Notes under the pieces: generated by a model
Seen by the model: the letters and a program-made list of their open reading frames with translations, nothing else
Told to the model about the DNA's origin: nothing
The model's database searches: none
Origin: Billgrantia gudaonensis
Lineage (GTDB): Bacteria; Pseudomonadota; Gammaproteobacteria; Pseudomonadales; Halomonadaceae
Direction of reading: 5' to 3'
DNA length: 64,000 nt
Assembly (NCBI RefSeq): GCF_900100195.1
Contig: NZ_FNES01000014.1
Location: forward strand, 61,617 to 125,616
In this document: piece after piece, positions 39,354-48,155 of the stretch
Position numbering within the stretch: the stretch's first letter is position 1
Layout: every line of letters begins with the position of its first letter
Position numbers and translations under genes: made by a program

Positions 39354-39492
39354 ACTGCCGGCCGTGGTGCTGTCCCGCTTTCCACCACTTCGCAACTTCC
39401 TAAACCGCTTGATTCCCGCCGAATAATCGCCCGCCTCTAGCCTGAAGGTCATTCATACGAATCCGACCTAATCATCAGCGCACGAGGCCTCC
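39354..39492 (+). promoter_or_regulatory. Gene-free gap with likely Mor-dependent promoter
   Basis: This 139-bp gap separates mor from the lysis and head genes and is the first sizeable non-coding DNA in the rightward operon. It becomes AT-richer near 39415-39475 (TAATCG, CATACGAAT, CCTAATCAT). It is the natural place for the middle/late promoter; no precise elements can be fixed. Confidence 0.45.
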
Positions 39493-39840
39493 ATGACCCG
39501 TCACTCCCTCTTCGACAAGCTCCGGCTCGGCCCCTGGTTGGTCGCTGCCCTGATCATGGCCGCCATCGTCGGCGTGCTCTATCCACACCAGCTTGGCGTT
39601 CTGCTCTGGTCGCTGACAAAGCTGAGCTTCGGCGCCTACCTGGGCTACTGGATCGACCGCTCGCTGTTCCCCTATGCCCGCCCGCATGAGCTTTTCAGCA
39701 AAGCGGTCCATGTCTCAGGCACGACCCGTGAAGAAGCTGCCCTATCCGCCAGCAGGTGGCGGCGTGAAGCATCGCTCGCCACCCTTCGTCGCGCCGTTAT
39801 CATCGCTGCGGCGCTAATCGCCCTCGGGCTGGGGGTGTAA
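39493..39840 (+). CDS. Putative holin
   Basis: A 115-aa membrane protein with two or three hydrophobic segments: residues 13-30 (PWLVAALIMAAIVGVLYP), 34-54 (LGVLLWSLTKLSFGAYLGYWI) and 97-114 (RRAVIIAAALIALGLGV). The block YLGYWIDRSLFPYARP is typical of a putative-holin family in Mu-like phages. First gene of the lysis cassette. Confidence 0.75.
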   Translation: MTRHSLFDKLRLGPWLVAALIMAAIVGVLYPHQLGVLLWSLTKLSFGAYLGYWIDRSLFPYARPHELFSKAVHVSGTTREEAALSASRWRREASLATLRRAVIIAAALIALGLGV

Positions 39841-39841
39841 C

Positions 39842-40426
39842 GTGGCCGCCTCTCGCCGCGCCATCCTGGGGGCAATCCAGGCAGAGAGCCGGGAGCGCCG
39901 CGGCCCTGTGCCCATCCATCTAGTCGCGATTGCCGTCAACGCAGGCAGCGAGCGCGACCAGCAGGATGTCGAACGCAAGTTGAAAGGCCTACGTTCCGCC
40001 GGCCTGATCGCCCTACGGCAGGATCTGCGCGGCAGCGGCCTGGTGCTCACCGATGCCGGCCGTGTCGAGCTCGAGCAGCCCGATGCCCCCGGCAGTGCCA
40101 AACCCGCCGCGACGCCAGCGCCCCCGCCCGATCCCGAGCCGACACACGAGCCTGAGCCGGAACCCGAACCGGAGCCGCCGCACGAGCCTGCTCGCTGCGA
40201 CTGCGGCGCCACGCTCACCGCCGAAGAGGTCAACTACGCGACTCAGTGTGAGCGCTGCACACGCTGGGGGCACGACCCCGAGTGCTACGCACTGCTGTGC
40301 GATCTCGGCGGGCTGGTCGCCGAGAGGCTGGCCGCTGCCAGGGAGGCGGGGGATCTCGCGGAGGCATATCGCTTGAAGGGTCTCGCGGTGCGTGTACTCC
40401 AGGCGACAGGAGGGCCGCGGGCATGA
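39842..40426 (+). CDS. Winged-helix, Pro-Glu repeat and zinc-ribbon protein
   Basis: A 194-aa protein with three parts. An N-terminal winged helix covers about residues 1-78 (RKLKGLRSAGLIAL...GLVLTDAGR). A low-complexity Pro/Glu linker spans 80-118. A cysteine-rich module follows at 119-150 (CDC...CERC...HDPEC) with a C-terminal helix. GTG start 1 bp after the holin. Sitting inside the lysis cassette, it may be a regulator; no named family is recognised. Confidence 0.65.
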   Translation: MAASRRAILGAIQAESRERRGPVPIHLVAIAVNAGSERDQQDVERKLKGLRSAGLIALRQDLRGSGLVLTDAGRVELEQPDAPGSAKPAATPAPPPDPEPTHEPEPEPEPEPPHEPARCDCGATLTAEEVNYATQCERCTRWGHDPECYALLCDLGGLVAERLAAAREAGDLAEAYRLKGLAVRVLQATGGPRA

Positions 40427-41145
40427 ACCGAGCGCGCGAGCGTGTCCTCGAGGACTTCAGTAACGGCCTGGCCATTGGCTGGGCGATCCTCATTGCCCTG
40501 GGCTGGGTGGTGTTCTGCGGGCTGCGTACCCGCACCGGCATCGCGCTGCTGTTGCTCGCTTTGTTGGCAGTCAGCGCCCAGGGCGCATTCGGTGGATCGA
40601 TCCCCGCCACCGCCCAGCACTACCAGCGCGAGCTGACCCGCGTGGTGCAGCAAGAGTGGGGCCTGGATGGCCGGGTGGCGCTGCACGCCGCGCAGATCCA
40701 CCAGGAGAGCGCCTGGCGGCCCGGCGTCGACAGCCCCGTGGGCGCCCAGGGCCTCAGCCAGTTCATGCCTTCGACCAGTGCCTGGATTGCCGAGCTCTAC
40801 CCCGACCTCGGCCGGGCCGCGCCGTACTCCCCCGGCTGGGCCATGCGCGCCCAGGCTCGCTACAACCGGTTCCACTGGCGGCGCATCGACGCCGCGGACC
40901 CGTGCCAGCGCTGGGCCATGACGCTCTCGGCCTATAACGGCGGGCTCGGCTGGGTGAACCGCGACCGGCGCCTTGCCCGTGCCGCCGGCGACGATCCCCG
41001 CGTGTGGTTCGGCAGCGTGGAGCGTTACACCGCCCGGGCCAGTTGGGCCCAGCGAGAGAACCGCCACTACGTGCGCCACATCCTGCTCGAGCTGACCCCA
41101 CGCTACGACCGAGCAGGCTGGCAGGGAGGGGCGCCATGTTCGTGA
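40423..41145 (+). CDS. Phage endolysin, SLT-type transglycosylase with membrane anchor
   Basis: A 240-aa predicted peptidoglycan-degrading enzyme. Two adjacent hydrophobic segments (about 16-33 and 38-54) are followed by a lytic-transglycosylase domain. The catalytic Glu is in HQESAW (E95), with GLSQFMPST and AYNGG as the other conserved motifs. The N-terminal membrane part suggests export without a classical holin gate. Start at 40423 overlaps the upstream stop and has AGGAGG upstream. Confidence 0.85.
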   Translation: MNRARERVLEDFSNGLAIGWAILIALGWVVFCGLRTRTGIALLLLALLAVSAQGAFGGSIPATAQHYQRELTRVVQQEWGLDGRVALHAAQIHQESAWRPGVDSPVGAQGLSQFMPSTSAWIAELYPDLGRAAPYSPGWAMRAQARYNRFHWRRIDAADPCQRWAMTLSAYNGGLGWVNRDRRLARAAGDDPRVWFGSVERYTARASWAQRENRHYVRHILLELTPRYDRAGWQGGAPCS

Positions 41146-41522
41146 AGCTGCTCGGCAGAGTCGTGCCCGCCTGGGTATGGGCGGTCGTGATCGGCCTGGT
41201 CGCCGCCGGGGGGGTGGGCTGGTGGGGCGTAACCGCCTGGGAGGCTCGCATCGCCGAGCAAGAGGCGCTGGCCCAGGAGCTGGCGACGATGACCGCCAAC
41301 CGCGACCGCTGGCAGCAGCGCACCCAGCAACTGCTCGAGCAGCAACGCGCCGCCCAGGAGCGCGCCCGCCAGGCCGAGGCCGCGGTGGCCGAGCTGCAGG
41401 CGGCACTGGCCGAGCGTGACGCCGACTACCGCGAGATCCAGCGCCGCATCCGCCAGGCCCCGGCCGAGGACGACGGCCCCGTGGCGCCGGTGCTACGCCA
41501 GGCCCTGGAGGCGCTGCCGTGA
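41136..41522 (+). CDS. Rz-like i-spanin
   Basis: A 128-aa inner-membrane spanin. One N-terminal membrane segment (VWAVVIGLVAAGGVGWWGV) is followed by a long periplasmic coiled coil (LEQQRAAQERARQAEAAVAELQAALAERD). It probably acts with the overlapping lipoprotein gene to disrupt the outer membrane in lysis. Coupled to the endolysin upstream by overlap. Confidence 0.8.
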   Translation: MFVKLLGRVVPAWVWAVVIGLVAAGGVGWWGVTAWEARIAEQEALAQELATMTANRDRWQQRTQQLLEQQRAAQERARQAEAAVAELQAALAERDADYREIQRRIRQAPAEDDGPVAPVLRQALEALP

Positions 41523-41905
41523 GACACCTGGTGCTGCTGACAGCCGCCATGGTGGCTGCGCTCGGACGGATCACCTGGCCTACCGTGCCCTCGGTTCGAT
41601 GGGCGATGGTGCCGCTGCTGGCACTGTTGCTGACGGCCTGCTCGACACGCCCAGAGCCACCCCCCGAGCCGCCGCCGTCGCCCACCACGGTGATATGCGC
41701 CGCGCCGGTGGGGATGACCGAGCCCGAATCGGAGCCACGGCGACCCCAGGGCGACTACACCCAGCGCGATGTGGCCGGGTACGTGACCGAGCTGCACCGC
41801 TGGGGTAGCCGCGGATGGACCCGCCTTGAGCGCGTTAGACGGCATGGTGAGCGGTGCGCCGCTAACGCCAGAGATTCATCCACTGAAGGGGCCCCGCATG
41901 ATTGA
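41519..41905 (+). CDS. Rz1-like o-spanin lipoprotein
   Basis: A 128-aa lipoprotein with lipobox LLTAC (C41) followed by a proline-rich stretch (RPEPPPEPPPSP), the classic Rz1 sign. It begins at GTG 41519 overlapping the i-spanin stop; an inner ATG at 41606 would give a signal peptide of normal length and may be the true start. Partner of the upstream i-spanin. Confidence 0.78.
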   Translation: MRHLVLLTAAMVAALGRITWPTVPSVRWAMVPLLALLLTACSTRPEPPPEPPPSPTTVICAAPVGMTEPESEPRRPQGDYTQRDVAGYVTELHRWGSRGWTRLERVRRHGERCAANARDSSTEGAPHD

Positions 41906-42275
41906 GGCCATCGACTGGAACGCCGCGCGCTTCTTCTTCGACATCACACAACTGATAGGCCTGGTACTGCTGGGCGTATATACCCACATCACCCAGCGCA
42001 GCAAGGCAAATTCACAGGCCATCACCAGCCTGGATCGGGAGGCGCAAAAACGCCTCGAGGAGGTGCGCAACCACATCGTCAGCATCGAGCGGCGGGTGGA
42101 TGTCGTCGAAAACCAGATCGGTCAGGCGCCCACCCATCACGATCTGGCGATCCTGCACAAGCGGGTGACGCAAGCGGCCAGCCAAATGGAAAGCCTCGCC
42201 GGCGAGTTCCGCGCCACCAACCGTCAGCTGGGGCTGATCCATGAACACCTGTTGAATGATAAGCGAGGGGACTGA
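41898..42275 (+). CDS. DUF2730 family protein (Mu gp25-like)
   Basis: A 125-aa protein with one N-terminal membrane segment (ITQLIGLVLLGVYTHI) and a coiled-coil rest (REAQKRLEEVRNHIVSIERRVDVVENQIG). Matches the DUF2730/Mu gp25 group at the same map position, between the lysis genes and terminase. Start at 41898 follows GAAGGGG. Confidence 0.78.
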   Translation: MIEAIDWNAARFFFDITQLIGLVLLGVYTHITQRSKANSQAITSLDREAQKRLEEVRNHIVSIERRVDVVENQIGQAPTHHDLAILHKRVTQAASQMESLAGEFRATNRQLGLIHEHLLNDKRGD

Positions 42276-42574
42276 TGAGCACATTTCGAGAGGTGACCGC
42301 CGCCGATCAGCGGCTGATCGTGCTGCAGGCGCTCGAAGAAGATCCGGGCTATAGCCACAACGAAGCCGTGCTGCGCAGCGTGCTGGGCAACTTCGGCCAC
42401 CAGGTCTCGCGCGATGGCCTACGCACCGAGCTGGCCTGGCTCCAGGAGCAAGGGCTGATCACCCTGGCCGACGCCGGCGGCATCCAGGTCGCCCGCCTCA
42501 CCGCCCGCGGGCAGGACGTGGCCACCGGGGCCGCCCGCGTGCCCGGCGTGGCGCGCCCGCGCCTGGAGGGCTGA
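42275..42574 (+). CDS. Mu gp26-like winged-helix protein
   Basis: A 99-aa protein (MSTFREVTAADQRLIVLQAL...) with a winged-helix layout (SHNEAVLRSVLGNFGHQVSRDGLRTELAWLQEQGLI). It is the conserved small gene between gp25 and the small terminase in Mu-like phages. Start and stop overlap both neighbours. Exact role unknown. Confidence 0.75.
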   Translation: MSTFREVTAADQRLIVLQALEEDPGYSHNEAVLRSVLGNFGHQVSRDGLRTELAWLQEQGLITLADAGGIQVARLTARGQDVATGAARVPGVARPRLEG

Positions 42575-43155
42575 TGATGGCCCGCGTCAGCACCATCGAG
42601 CGCCTGCCCGACGATATCCGTAGCCAGCTGCAAGAGCTGCTGCGCGACCCGCGCGTCACCCAGCTGGAGACCACGGAGCGGATCAACGAGCTGCTCGAGG
42701 TCGAGGGTCACGACGAGCGCATCAGTAAGAGCGCCGTGAACCGTTACGCAGTCCGCATGAACGAAGTGGGCGAGAAGCTCAGGCAGTCCCGCGAAGTGGC
42801 GGAGATGTGGATCGCAAAGCTCGGTGCCCAGCCCCAGGGCCAACTCGGTCACCTGGTCAATGAGATGCTGCGCTCCATGGCGTTCGATTTGGCACTGAAG
42901 CTCCAGGAGGGCGAGCTCACCAAAGAGTCGATGCCCGCGGTGATCGAGATGGTCAAGGAGCTCTCGCTCTCGGTGACGCGCCTGGAGAAGGCCAGCAGCG
43001 AGAACGTCAAGCGCGAAGAGCTGATCCGCCAGCAGGAGCGTGCACGGGCGGCCGAGGAAGCCGCCGACAAGGCCGAGTCGGCCGGGCGCGCCCAGGGCCT
43101 GTCGAGCGAGGGTACGGCGGCACTGCGTGCAGCGATTCTGGAGGGCTTGGCATGA
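42574..43155 (+). CDS. DUF3486 protein, putative small terminase (Mu gp27-like)
   Basis: A 193-aa protein of DUF3486, thought to be the small terminase subunit of Mu-like phages. N-terminal DNA-binding helices (STIERLPDDIRSQLQELLRDPRVTQ ... ISKSAVNRYAVRM) precede a long helical oligomerisation part. Next to and overlapping the large terminase by 4 bp. Confidence 0.85.
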   Translation: MMARVSTIERLPDDIRSQLQELLRDPRVTQLETTERINELLEVEGHDERISKSAVNRYAVRMNEVGEKLRQSREVAEMWIAKLGAQPQGQLGHLVNEMLRSMAFDLALKLQEGELTKESMPAVIEMVKELSLSVTRLEKASSENVKREELIRQQERARAAEEAADKAESAGRAQGLSSEGTAALRAAILEGLA

Positions 43156-44669
43156 CCCGCGATCCGCTCAGTTCCGGGGTGGAGGCTGGCAATGCCATCC
43201 TGCTCGGCTACCAGCAGCGCTGGGTGGCCGATACCAGCCCGGTCAAGCTGATCGAGAAAAGCCGACGCATTGGCCTTTCCTACGCCGAGGCGGCCGACGA
43301 TGTGCTGTACGCGGCCTCTGAGGACGGCGCCAACGTGTATTACATCTCCTACAACAAGGAGATGACCCAGGGGTTCATCCAGGACTGCGCGGGGTGGGCC
43401 AAGGCCTACCAGATGGCCGCCAGCCAGATCGACGAATCGGTGATCGAGGTCGACGACCGCCAGGTGCTGACCTACACCATCAAGTTCGACAGCGGGAATG
43501 TCATCCAGGCGTTCACCTCCAACCCGCGCAACCTGCGCTCCAAGGGCCGGCCCGGCGAGCGGCTGGTGATCGACGAGGCGGCGTTCGTCGACGACATCCA
43601 GGAGCTGCTCAAGGCCGCCATGGCCATGACCATCTGGGGCGGCCAGATCCGCATCATCAGCACCCATAACGGCGAGGACAACCCGTTCAATGAGCTGATC
43701 AACGACGTGCGTGCGGGCCGCTACGACTACAGCCTGCACCACGTGGATTTCGACGAGGCCCTGGCCGATGGCCTCTATCGGCGCATCTGCCAGGTGACGG
43801 GCCAGGCGTGGAGTCGCGAGGGCGAGGCGCAGTGGCGCCAGCAGATGATCAACCGCTACAAGCCCAACCACGACGAGGAGCTGTTCTGCATCCCCGCGCA
43901 GGGCGGCGGCGCCTACCTCACCCGAACTCTGATCGAGGCCTGCATGGCCCCGGCCCCGGTGCTGCGCTTCGACGGCACCAAGGCGTTCAACGCCCTGCCG
44001 GAACCGGCCCGCGCCGCCGAGATGGAGGACTGGATACGCGACAACCTCACACCCCTGCTGCGCCAGCTCAACCCGCGCCGACGCCACGCTCTGGGCCAGG
44101 ACTTCGCCCGCTCCGGCGACCTCTCAGTGATCGCCCCCATGGAGATTGGCGAGACCCTGCACCGCACCGTGCCCTTCCTGATGGAGATGCACAACGTGCC
44201 GTTCAAACAGCAGGAGCAGGTTCTGTTCGCGATCGGCAACAGTTTGCCGCGGCTCAGTGGCGTGGCGATCGATAGCCGGGGCAACGGCGCCTACATCGGC
44301 GAAACGGCCCACGACGAATGGGGCGGAATCGTCGACCAGGTGCAGGCCACCGAGAACTGGTATCGCGAGCGTATGCCGCGCTACAAGGCGCGTTTCGAGG
44401 ACGCCACCATCACCCTGCCGCTCGACGATGACCTGGTGGAGGATCACCGTGCCTTTCAACTGGTGCGCGGCGTGGCGCGGCTGCCGGAAGGAAAGACCAG
44501 CGGCCAGCGCCACGGTGACGGCGCCATGGCCTGCGTATTGGCCGATCATGCCGCCGACCTGGACGTTACCGAGATCGACTTCATCCGCGTGCCCCAGGGC
44601 GCCACCGGCGCGTTCGATCCCGATGACGACGACGAACTGACAACCGACTGGGGAAGTGGCGCATGGTAA
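43152..44669 (+). CDS. Phage large terminase (Mu gp28-like)
   Basis: DNA-packaging motor ATPase and nuclease. The 505-aa protein has a Walker-A-like EKSRRIGLS (about 35-43), Walker B RLVIDEAAF (137-145) and the coupling motif IISTHNGEDNPF. The C-terminal RNase-H-type nuclease shows acidic GQDFARSGDLS. Matches the Mu gp28 group that packages host-flanked genomes by a headful mechanism. Confidence 0.93.
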   Translation: MTRDPLSSGVEAGNAILLGYQQRWVADTSPVKLIEKSRRIGLSYAEAADDVLYAASEDGANVYYISYNKEMTQGFIQDCAGWAKAYQMAASQIDESVIEVDDRQVLTYTIKFDSGNVIQAFTSNPRNLRSKGRPGERLVIDEAAFVDDIQELLKAAMAMTIWGGQIRIISTHNGEDNPFNELINDVRAGRYDYSLHHVDFDEALADGLYRRICQVTGQAWSREGEAQWRQQMINRYKPNHDEELFCIPAQGGGAYLTRTLIEACMAPAPVLRFDGTKAFNALPEPARAAEMEDWIRDNLTPLLRQLNPRRRHALGQDFARSGDLSVIAPMEIGETLHRTVPFLMEMHNVPFKQQEQVLFAIGNSLPRLSGVAIDSRGNGAYIGETAHDEWGGIVDQVQATENWYRERMPRYKARFEDATITLPLDDDLVEDHRAFQLVRGVARLPEGKTSGQRHGDGAMACVLADHAADLDVTEIDFIRVPQGATGAFDPDDDDELTTDWGSGAW

Positions 44670-46279
44670 GCATCACACAACGGATCAAGCGCCTGCTGGG
44701 CGGCGACGCCGACGACATCCGGGCCCTCGATGAGCAGCAGACCGACGACGACACCGCCGGCGGCGCCCGCATTGGCCAGCTCAAGCGGGAGTTCGCCGAG
44801 CATCCCTCGAAAGGGCTGACCCCGGCGCGGCTCTACCGGATCCTCGAAGAGGCCGAGCAGGGCCACCTGAAGGCCCAGCACGAACTGTTCGACGACATGG
44901 AGGAGAAGGACAGCCAGATCGGCGCCGACCTGGGCAAGCGCCGCCAGCTCGCCGCGGAGCTCGAATGGCAGATCGTGCCGCCGGACGGGGCCAATCGCGC
45001 CGAGAAGAAGGCCACCGAGCAGGCCGCCGAGGTATTCAGCGCCCTCGAGGTCGAGGACCTGATCCTGGATCTCGGCAGCGGCGTCGGCCACGGCTGGGCC
45101 AACCTGGAGCTGCCCTGGGCACGCGACGGCGCCATCCGCTACATCGAGCAGCCCATCCTGCGGCCGCACAGCTGGTTCCGCCTGCACCCCGACGACCAGA
45201 ACCGGATCACCCTGCGCGACCACAGCGCCACCGGCGACGCGCTGTGGCCGCTCGGCTGGGTCCAGCACCGCCACCGCGCCAAGGCGGGCTACATCGCCCG
45301 CATGGGGCTCCACCGCATGCTGGCGTGGCCGTACCTGTTCCAGAACTACGCCCTGGGCGACCTCGCCGAGCTGCTGGAGATCTACGGCCTGCCCACCGTG
45401 GTCGGCAAGTACCCGCGCAACGCCACCGACAAGGAAAAAGCCACCTTGCTGAAAGCGGTGGTCAGCATGGGCAAGGATGCCCGCGGCATCATCCCCGAAG
45501 GGATGAGCGTCGACTTCCTGGAAGCCGCCGGCAAAGGATCAAGCGCCGACGTCTACAAGACCATGATGGAGTGGTGCGAGCGCGCCAAAGCGAAAGCGAT
45601 CTTGGGCGGCACCCTGACCAGTGGCACTGGCGAGGGCACCAACACCAATGCGCTCGGCAACGTGCACGAGCGCGGGCAGATGAGCCTGATCCGCTCCGAC
45701 GTGCGCCAGTACGCCGGCAGCATCCGTCGCGACATCCTGTGGCCCATGGCCGCCTTGAACTTCGGCATCGAGCGGCCCCAGCGGGCGCCGCGCTTCTATT
45801 TGGATGTCGGCGAAACAGAGGACCTCAAGGTGCTCGCCGAGGTATTGCCGAAATACATCGACATGGGCGCCCAGATTCCCACCTGGTGGTTCCACGAGAA
45901 GAGTGGCATTCCCAAGGCGCAGGAGGGCGAGGAGGTGCTGACCAAGCCGGCCCAGCCCTCGCCCTTCGGCGCGCTGACGGCGGCAGCAGCCCAGCGACCG
46001 CGCCTGGCCGTGTTGCGCGAAGACGAGCCCACCCGCGACGGCGAGGAGCAGGCCGCCCAGCTGGCCACCCTGGAAGAGGCGGCCGCGCCGGCCATCGAGG
46101 CGCAGATCGACGCCATCCGCACCGCCGTGGACGAAGCCGAGAGCCTCGAGGATCTCCAGGCCCGCCTGGTCGAGCTCGCCGGCGAGCTGCCCCTGGACGA
46201 CTTCGCCGAGATCATGGGCGATGCCCTGGCCGCCGCCCAGCTCGCCGGCCGCCATGACCTCCTCGAGGAGGTGCGCTGA
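44663..46279 (+). CDS. Portal protein, DUF935 (Mu gp29-like)
   Basis: A 538-aa portal-like protein of DUF935, forming the dodecameric ring at the capsid vertex. Family landmarks include LFDDMEEKDSQIGADLGKRR, PHSWFRLHPDDQNRI, YGLPTVVGKYPRNATDKEK and GTLTSGTGEGTNTNALGNVH. It overlaps the terminase stop and meets gene F head to tail. Confidence 0.92.
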   Translation: MVSITQRIKRLLGGDADDIRALDEQQTDDDTAGGARIGQLKREFAEHPSKGLTPARLYRILEEAEQGHLKAQHELFDDMEEKDSQIGADLGKRRQLAAELEWQIVPPDGANRAEKKATEQAAEVFSALEVEDLILDLGSGVGHGWANLELPWARDGAIRYIEQPILRPHSWFRLHPDDQNRITLRDHSATGDALWPLGWVQHRHRAKAGYIARMGLHRMLAWPYLFQNYALGDLAELLEIYGLPTVVGKYPRNATDKEKATLLKAVVSMGKDARGIIPEGMSVDFLEAAGKGSSADVYKTMMEWCERAKAKAILGGTLTSGTGEGTNTNALGNVHERGQMSLIRSDVRQYAGSIRRDILWPMAALNFGIERPQRAPRFYLDVGETEDLKVLAEVLPKYIDMGAQIPTWWFHEKSGIPKAQEGEEVLTKPAQPSPFGALTAAAAQRPRLAVLREDEPTRDGEEQAAQLATLEEAAAPAIEAQIDAIRTAVDEAESLEDLQARLVELAGELPLDDFAEIMGDALAAAQLAGRHDLLEEVR

Positions 46280-47511
46280 TGGCGGTGCGCTACGGCAACC
46301 TGCCGTTTCGCGAGCAGCTCGACTACCTGCGCGAGCAGGTGGCCGTGCCCACCCGCACCTGGACCGACATCTACGGCGCCGAGCACGACCAGGCGTTCAT
46401 GGTCGCCGGGGCCAGCCGTCAGGCCATCGTCGAGGACTTCCAGCGCTCGATCCGCCGGGTGATCGAAGAGGGCGGCACCATCGCCGACTTCCGCCGCGAC
46501 TTCGACGACATCGTCAAGCGCCATGGCTGGTCCTACCGCGGCAGCCGCGGCTGGCGCAGCCGGTTGATCTTCGAGACCAACCTGATGCAGAGCTACCACG
46601 CCGGGCGCGAGGCGCAGATGGCCGACCCCGAGCTGCGCCGCCTGCGCCCCTTCGGGCTCTACCGCCATGGCGGCAGCGACGACCCGCGCCCCGAGCACCT
46701 GGCCCACGACGGCAAGGTGGTGCCGCTGGACGACCCCTGGTGGGACGTCTGGAGCCCCAAGAACGGCTGGGGCTGCAGCTGCAAGAAGTACATGATCAGC
46801 CGCGAGCAGGCGGAGCGCGAAGGCTACACCGTCTCCGAGCAGGGGCCGGAGATCGACTGGGAAGAGCGCACGGTCGGCGAGAACGGCCCCAGCCCGCGCA
46901 CCGTGCGCGTGCCTCGCGGCATCGACCCCGGCTTCGAGCACCGCCCCGGCAGCGGCCGCGGTCGAGCGCTCAGCCCCTCGCCCCTGGGAACGCCCGCCGG
47001 CCGCCCGGGGCGCAGCCTGCCCGCACGCCGGGCCGGCGATCCGCTGCCCGACTATCGCGACGACGAAACCGCGCCGTTCGGTGCGGACCAGGCGCCGGAG
47101 GCCTACGTCGATGACTTTCTCGCCGCCTTTGGCACCCGTCGCGGCGGTGACGCCGCGCGCTTCGAAGATGCCGTGGGCGAGCCGCTGGCCATCAGCGATG
47201 CCCTGTTCGACGACGGCCGGGGCGGGGTGACCCTGCCCGGTGTCGGCGGCCGGGAGCTGGCCATGCTGGCCGAGACGCTGCGCCGCCCCGACGAGATCTG
47301 GACGGCGCTGGACCTGGGCAGCGATGACGACCAGCGCCCGCGCCTGCGCCGCCGCTACCTGGCCCGCCTGGTGCTACCCGGCGGCGAGGAGGGCCTGGTG
47401 CTGGTCGACTGGGGGCGCGACGGCTGGAGCGGTCAGCGCCTCGAGGATCTCGACGCGCTCAACGAGTGGCGGCAAGGCGTGCGGCTCTACCGCCGTGGGG
47501 AGGAGGACTGA
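46279..47511 (+). CDS. F-type phage head morphogenesis protein with C-terminal PBECR-like domain
   Basis: A 410-aa minor head protein. The N-terminal ~220 residues match Mu gpF/SPP1 gp7-type morphogenesis proteins (GWRSRLIFETNLMQSYHAGREAQM, then WSPKNGWGCSCKKYMIS). After a Pro/Arg-rich linker (~220-260), the C-terminal ~140 residues resemble PBECR-type (barnase/EndoU/ColicinE5/RelE-like) domains. These show ISDALFDDGRGGVTL, LRRPDEIW, RRRYLARLVLPGG and a closing RQGVRLYRR. Such fusions are known in Mu-like phages and may supply an injected nuclease; activity here is inferred. Confidence 0.88.
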   Translation: MAVRYGNLPFREQLDYLREQVAVPTRTWTDIYGAEHDQAFMVAGASRQAIVEDFQRSIRRVIEEGGTIADFRRDFDDIVKRHGWSYRGSRGWRSRLIFETNLMQSYHAGREAQMADPELRRLRPFGLYRHGGSDDPRPEHLAHDGKVVPLDDPWWDVWSPKNGWGCSCKKYMISREQAEREGYTVSEQGPEIDWEERTVGENGPSPRTVRVPRGIDPGFEHRPGSGRGRALSPSPLGTPAGRPGRSLPARRAGDPLPDYRDDETAPFGADQAPEAYVDDFLAAFGTRRGGDAARFEDAVGEPLAISDALFDDGRGGVTLPGVGGRELAMLAETLRRPDEIWTALDLGSDDDQRPRLRRRYLARLVLPGGEEGLVLVDWGRDGWSGQRLEDLDALNEWRQGVRLYRRGEED

Positions 47512-47975
47512 TGGCAGGCGTCAGACTCGATGTCGAGATCAACGACGAGCGCGTCAAGCGCGCCCTGGGCGAGCTGATCGAGCGCGGGAGGGACGCCCAG
47601 GCGGCGTTCAAGGCGATCGGCGAGGATCTCGACCGCGCCCACCGCGACCGCTTCGACCAGCAGGTCTCCCCCGATGGCCAGCCCTGGGCGCCCCTCTCCG
47701 ACGCCTATCGCGAGCACAAGCCGCGTCGCAAGGATGAGATCCTGGTCCTCAACGGCCACCTGCGCGACACCCTGCGCTACGATGCCGGCCCCGACTACCT
47801 TGAGTTCGGCACCGACCGCGTCTATGGCGCGATGATGCACTTCGGCGGCACCCAGGCGGATTTTCCTCACCTGTGGGGAGACATCCCGGCCCGCCCCTGG
47901 CTCGGTCTTTCGGAGGACGACGAAGCCCAGGCCGTGCGCACGCTGCTCGACTACCTGGAACAGCCGCTGAGCTGA
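47511..47975 (+). CDS. Virion morphogenesis protein (Mu gpG-like)
   Basis: A 154-aa protein of the phage virion morphogenesis family (Mu gpG, a tail-completion/head-joining role). Landmarks are DRFDQQVSPDGQPWAPLSDAY, LVLNGHLRDTLRY and FGTDRVYGAMMHFGG, ending in PARPWLGLSEDD. Start 47511 follows GAGGAGG and overlaps the F stop. Confidence 0.9.
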   Translation: MAGVRLDVEINDERVKRALGELIERGRDAQAAFKAIGEDLDRAHRDRFDQQVSPDGQPWAPLSDAYREHKPRRKDEILVLNGHLRDTLRYDAGPDYLEFGTDRVYGAMMHFGGTQADFPHLWGDIPARPWLGLSEDDEAQAVRTLLDYLEQPLS

Positions 47976-48155
47976 GAAGCACCCGGCCGTCTGTGAGGCG
48001 CTGTGAGCCCCGAGAGGCGCCAAGCTACGCCAGCGGTCGGTATATCGAGGGGAGGCGGGTTAGACCCGCGTTAGATTTGCTCTGGCGGCAGCATTGGCCA
48101 AGCGGATAGGCTGTTAAATGTCTCATTGCTCTATCCCAGCGATAAGGAACATCCG
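47976..48155 (+). promoter_or_regulatory. Intergenic gap before the accessory pair, with a perfect small hairpin
   Basis: The late operon is interrupted by 180 bp without a gene. GCGGGT-TAG-ACCCGC (48055-48069) is a perfect inverted repeat and the sequence becomes AT-richer toward 48120. This is where an independent promoter for the accessory pair would be expected, though no good -35/-10 pair was found. Confidence 0.4.
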
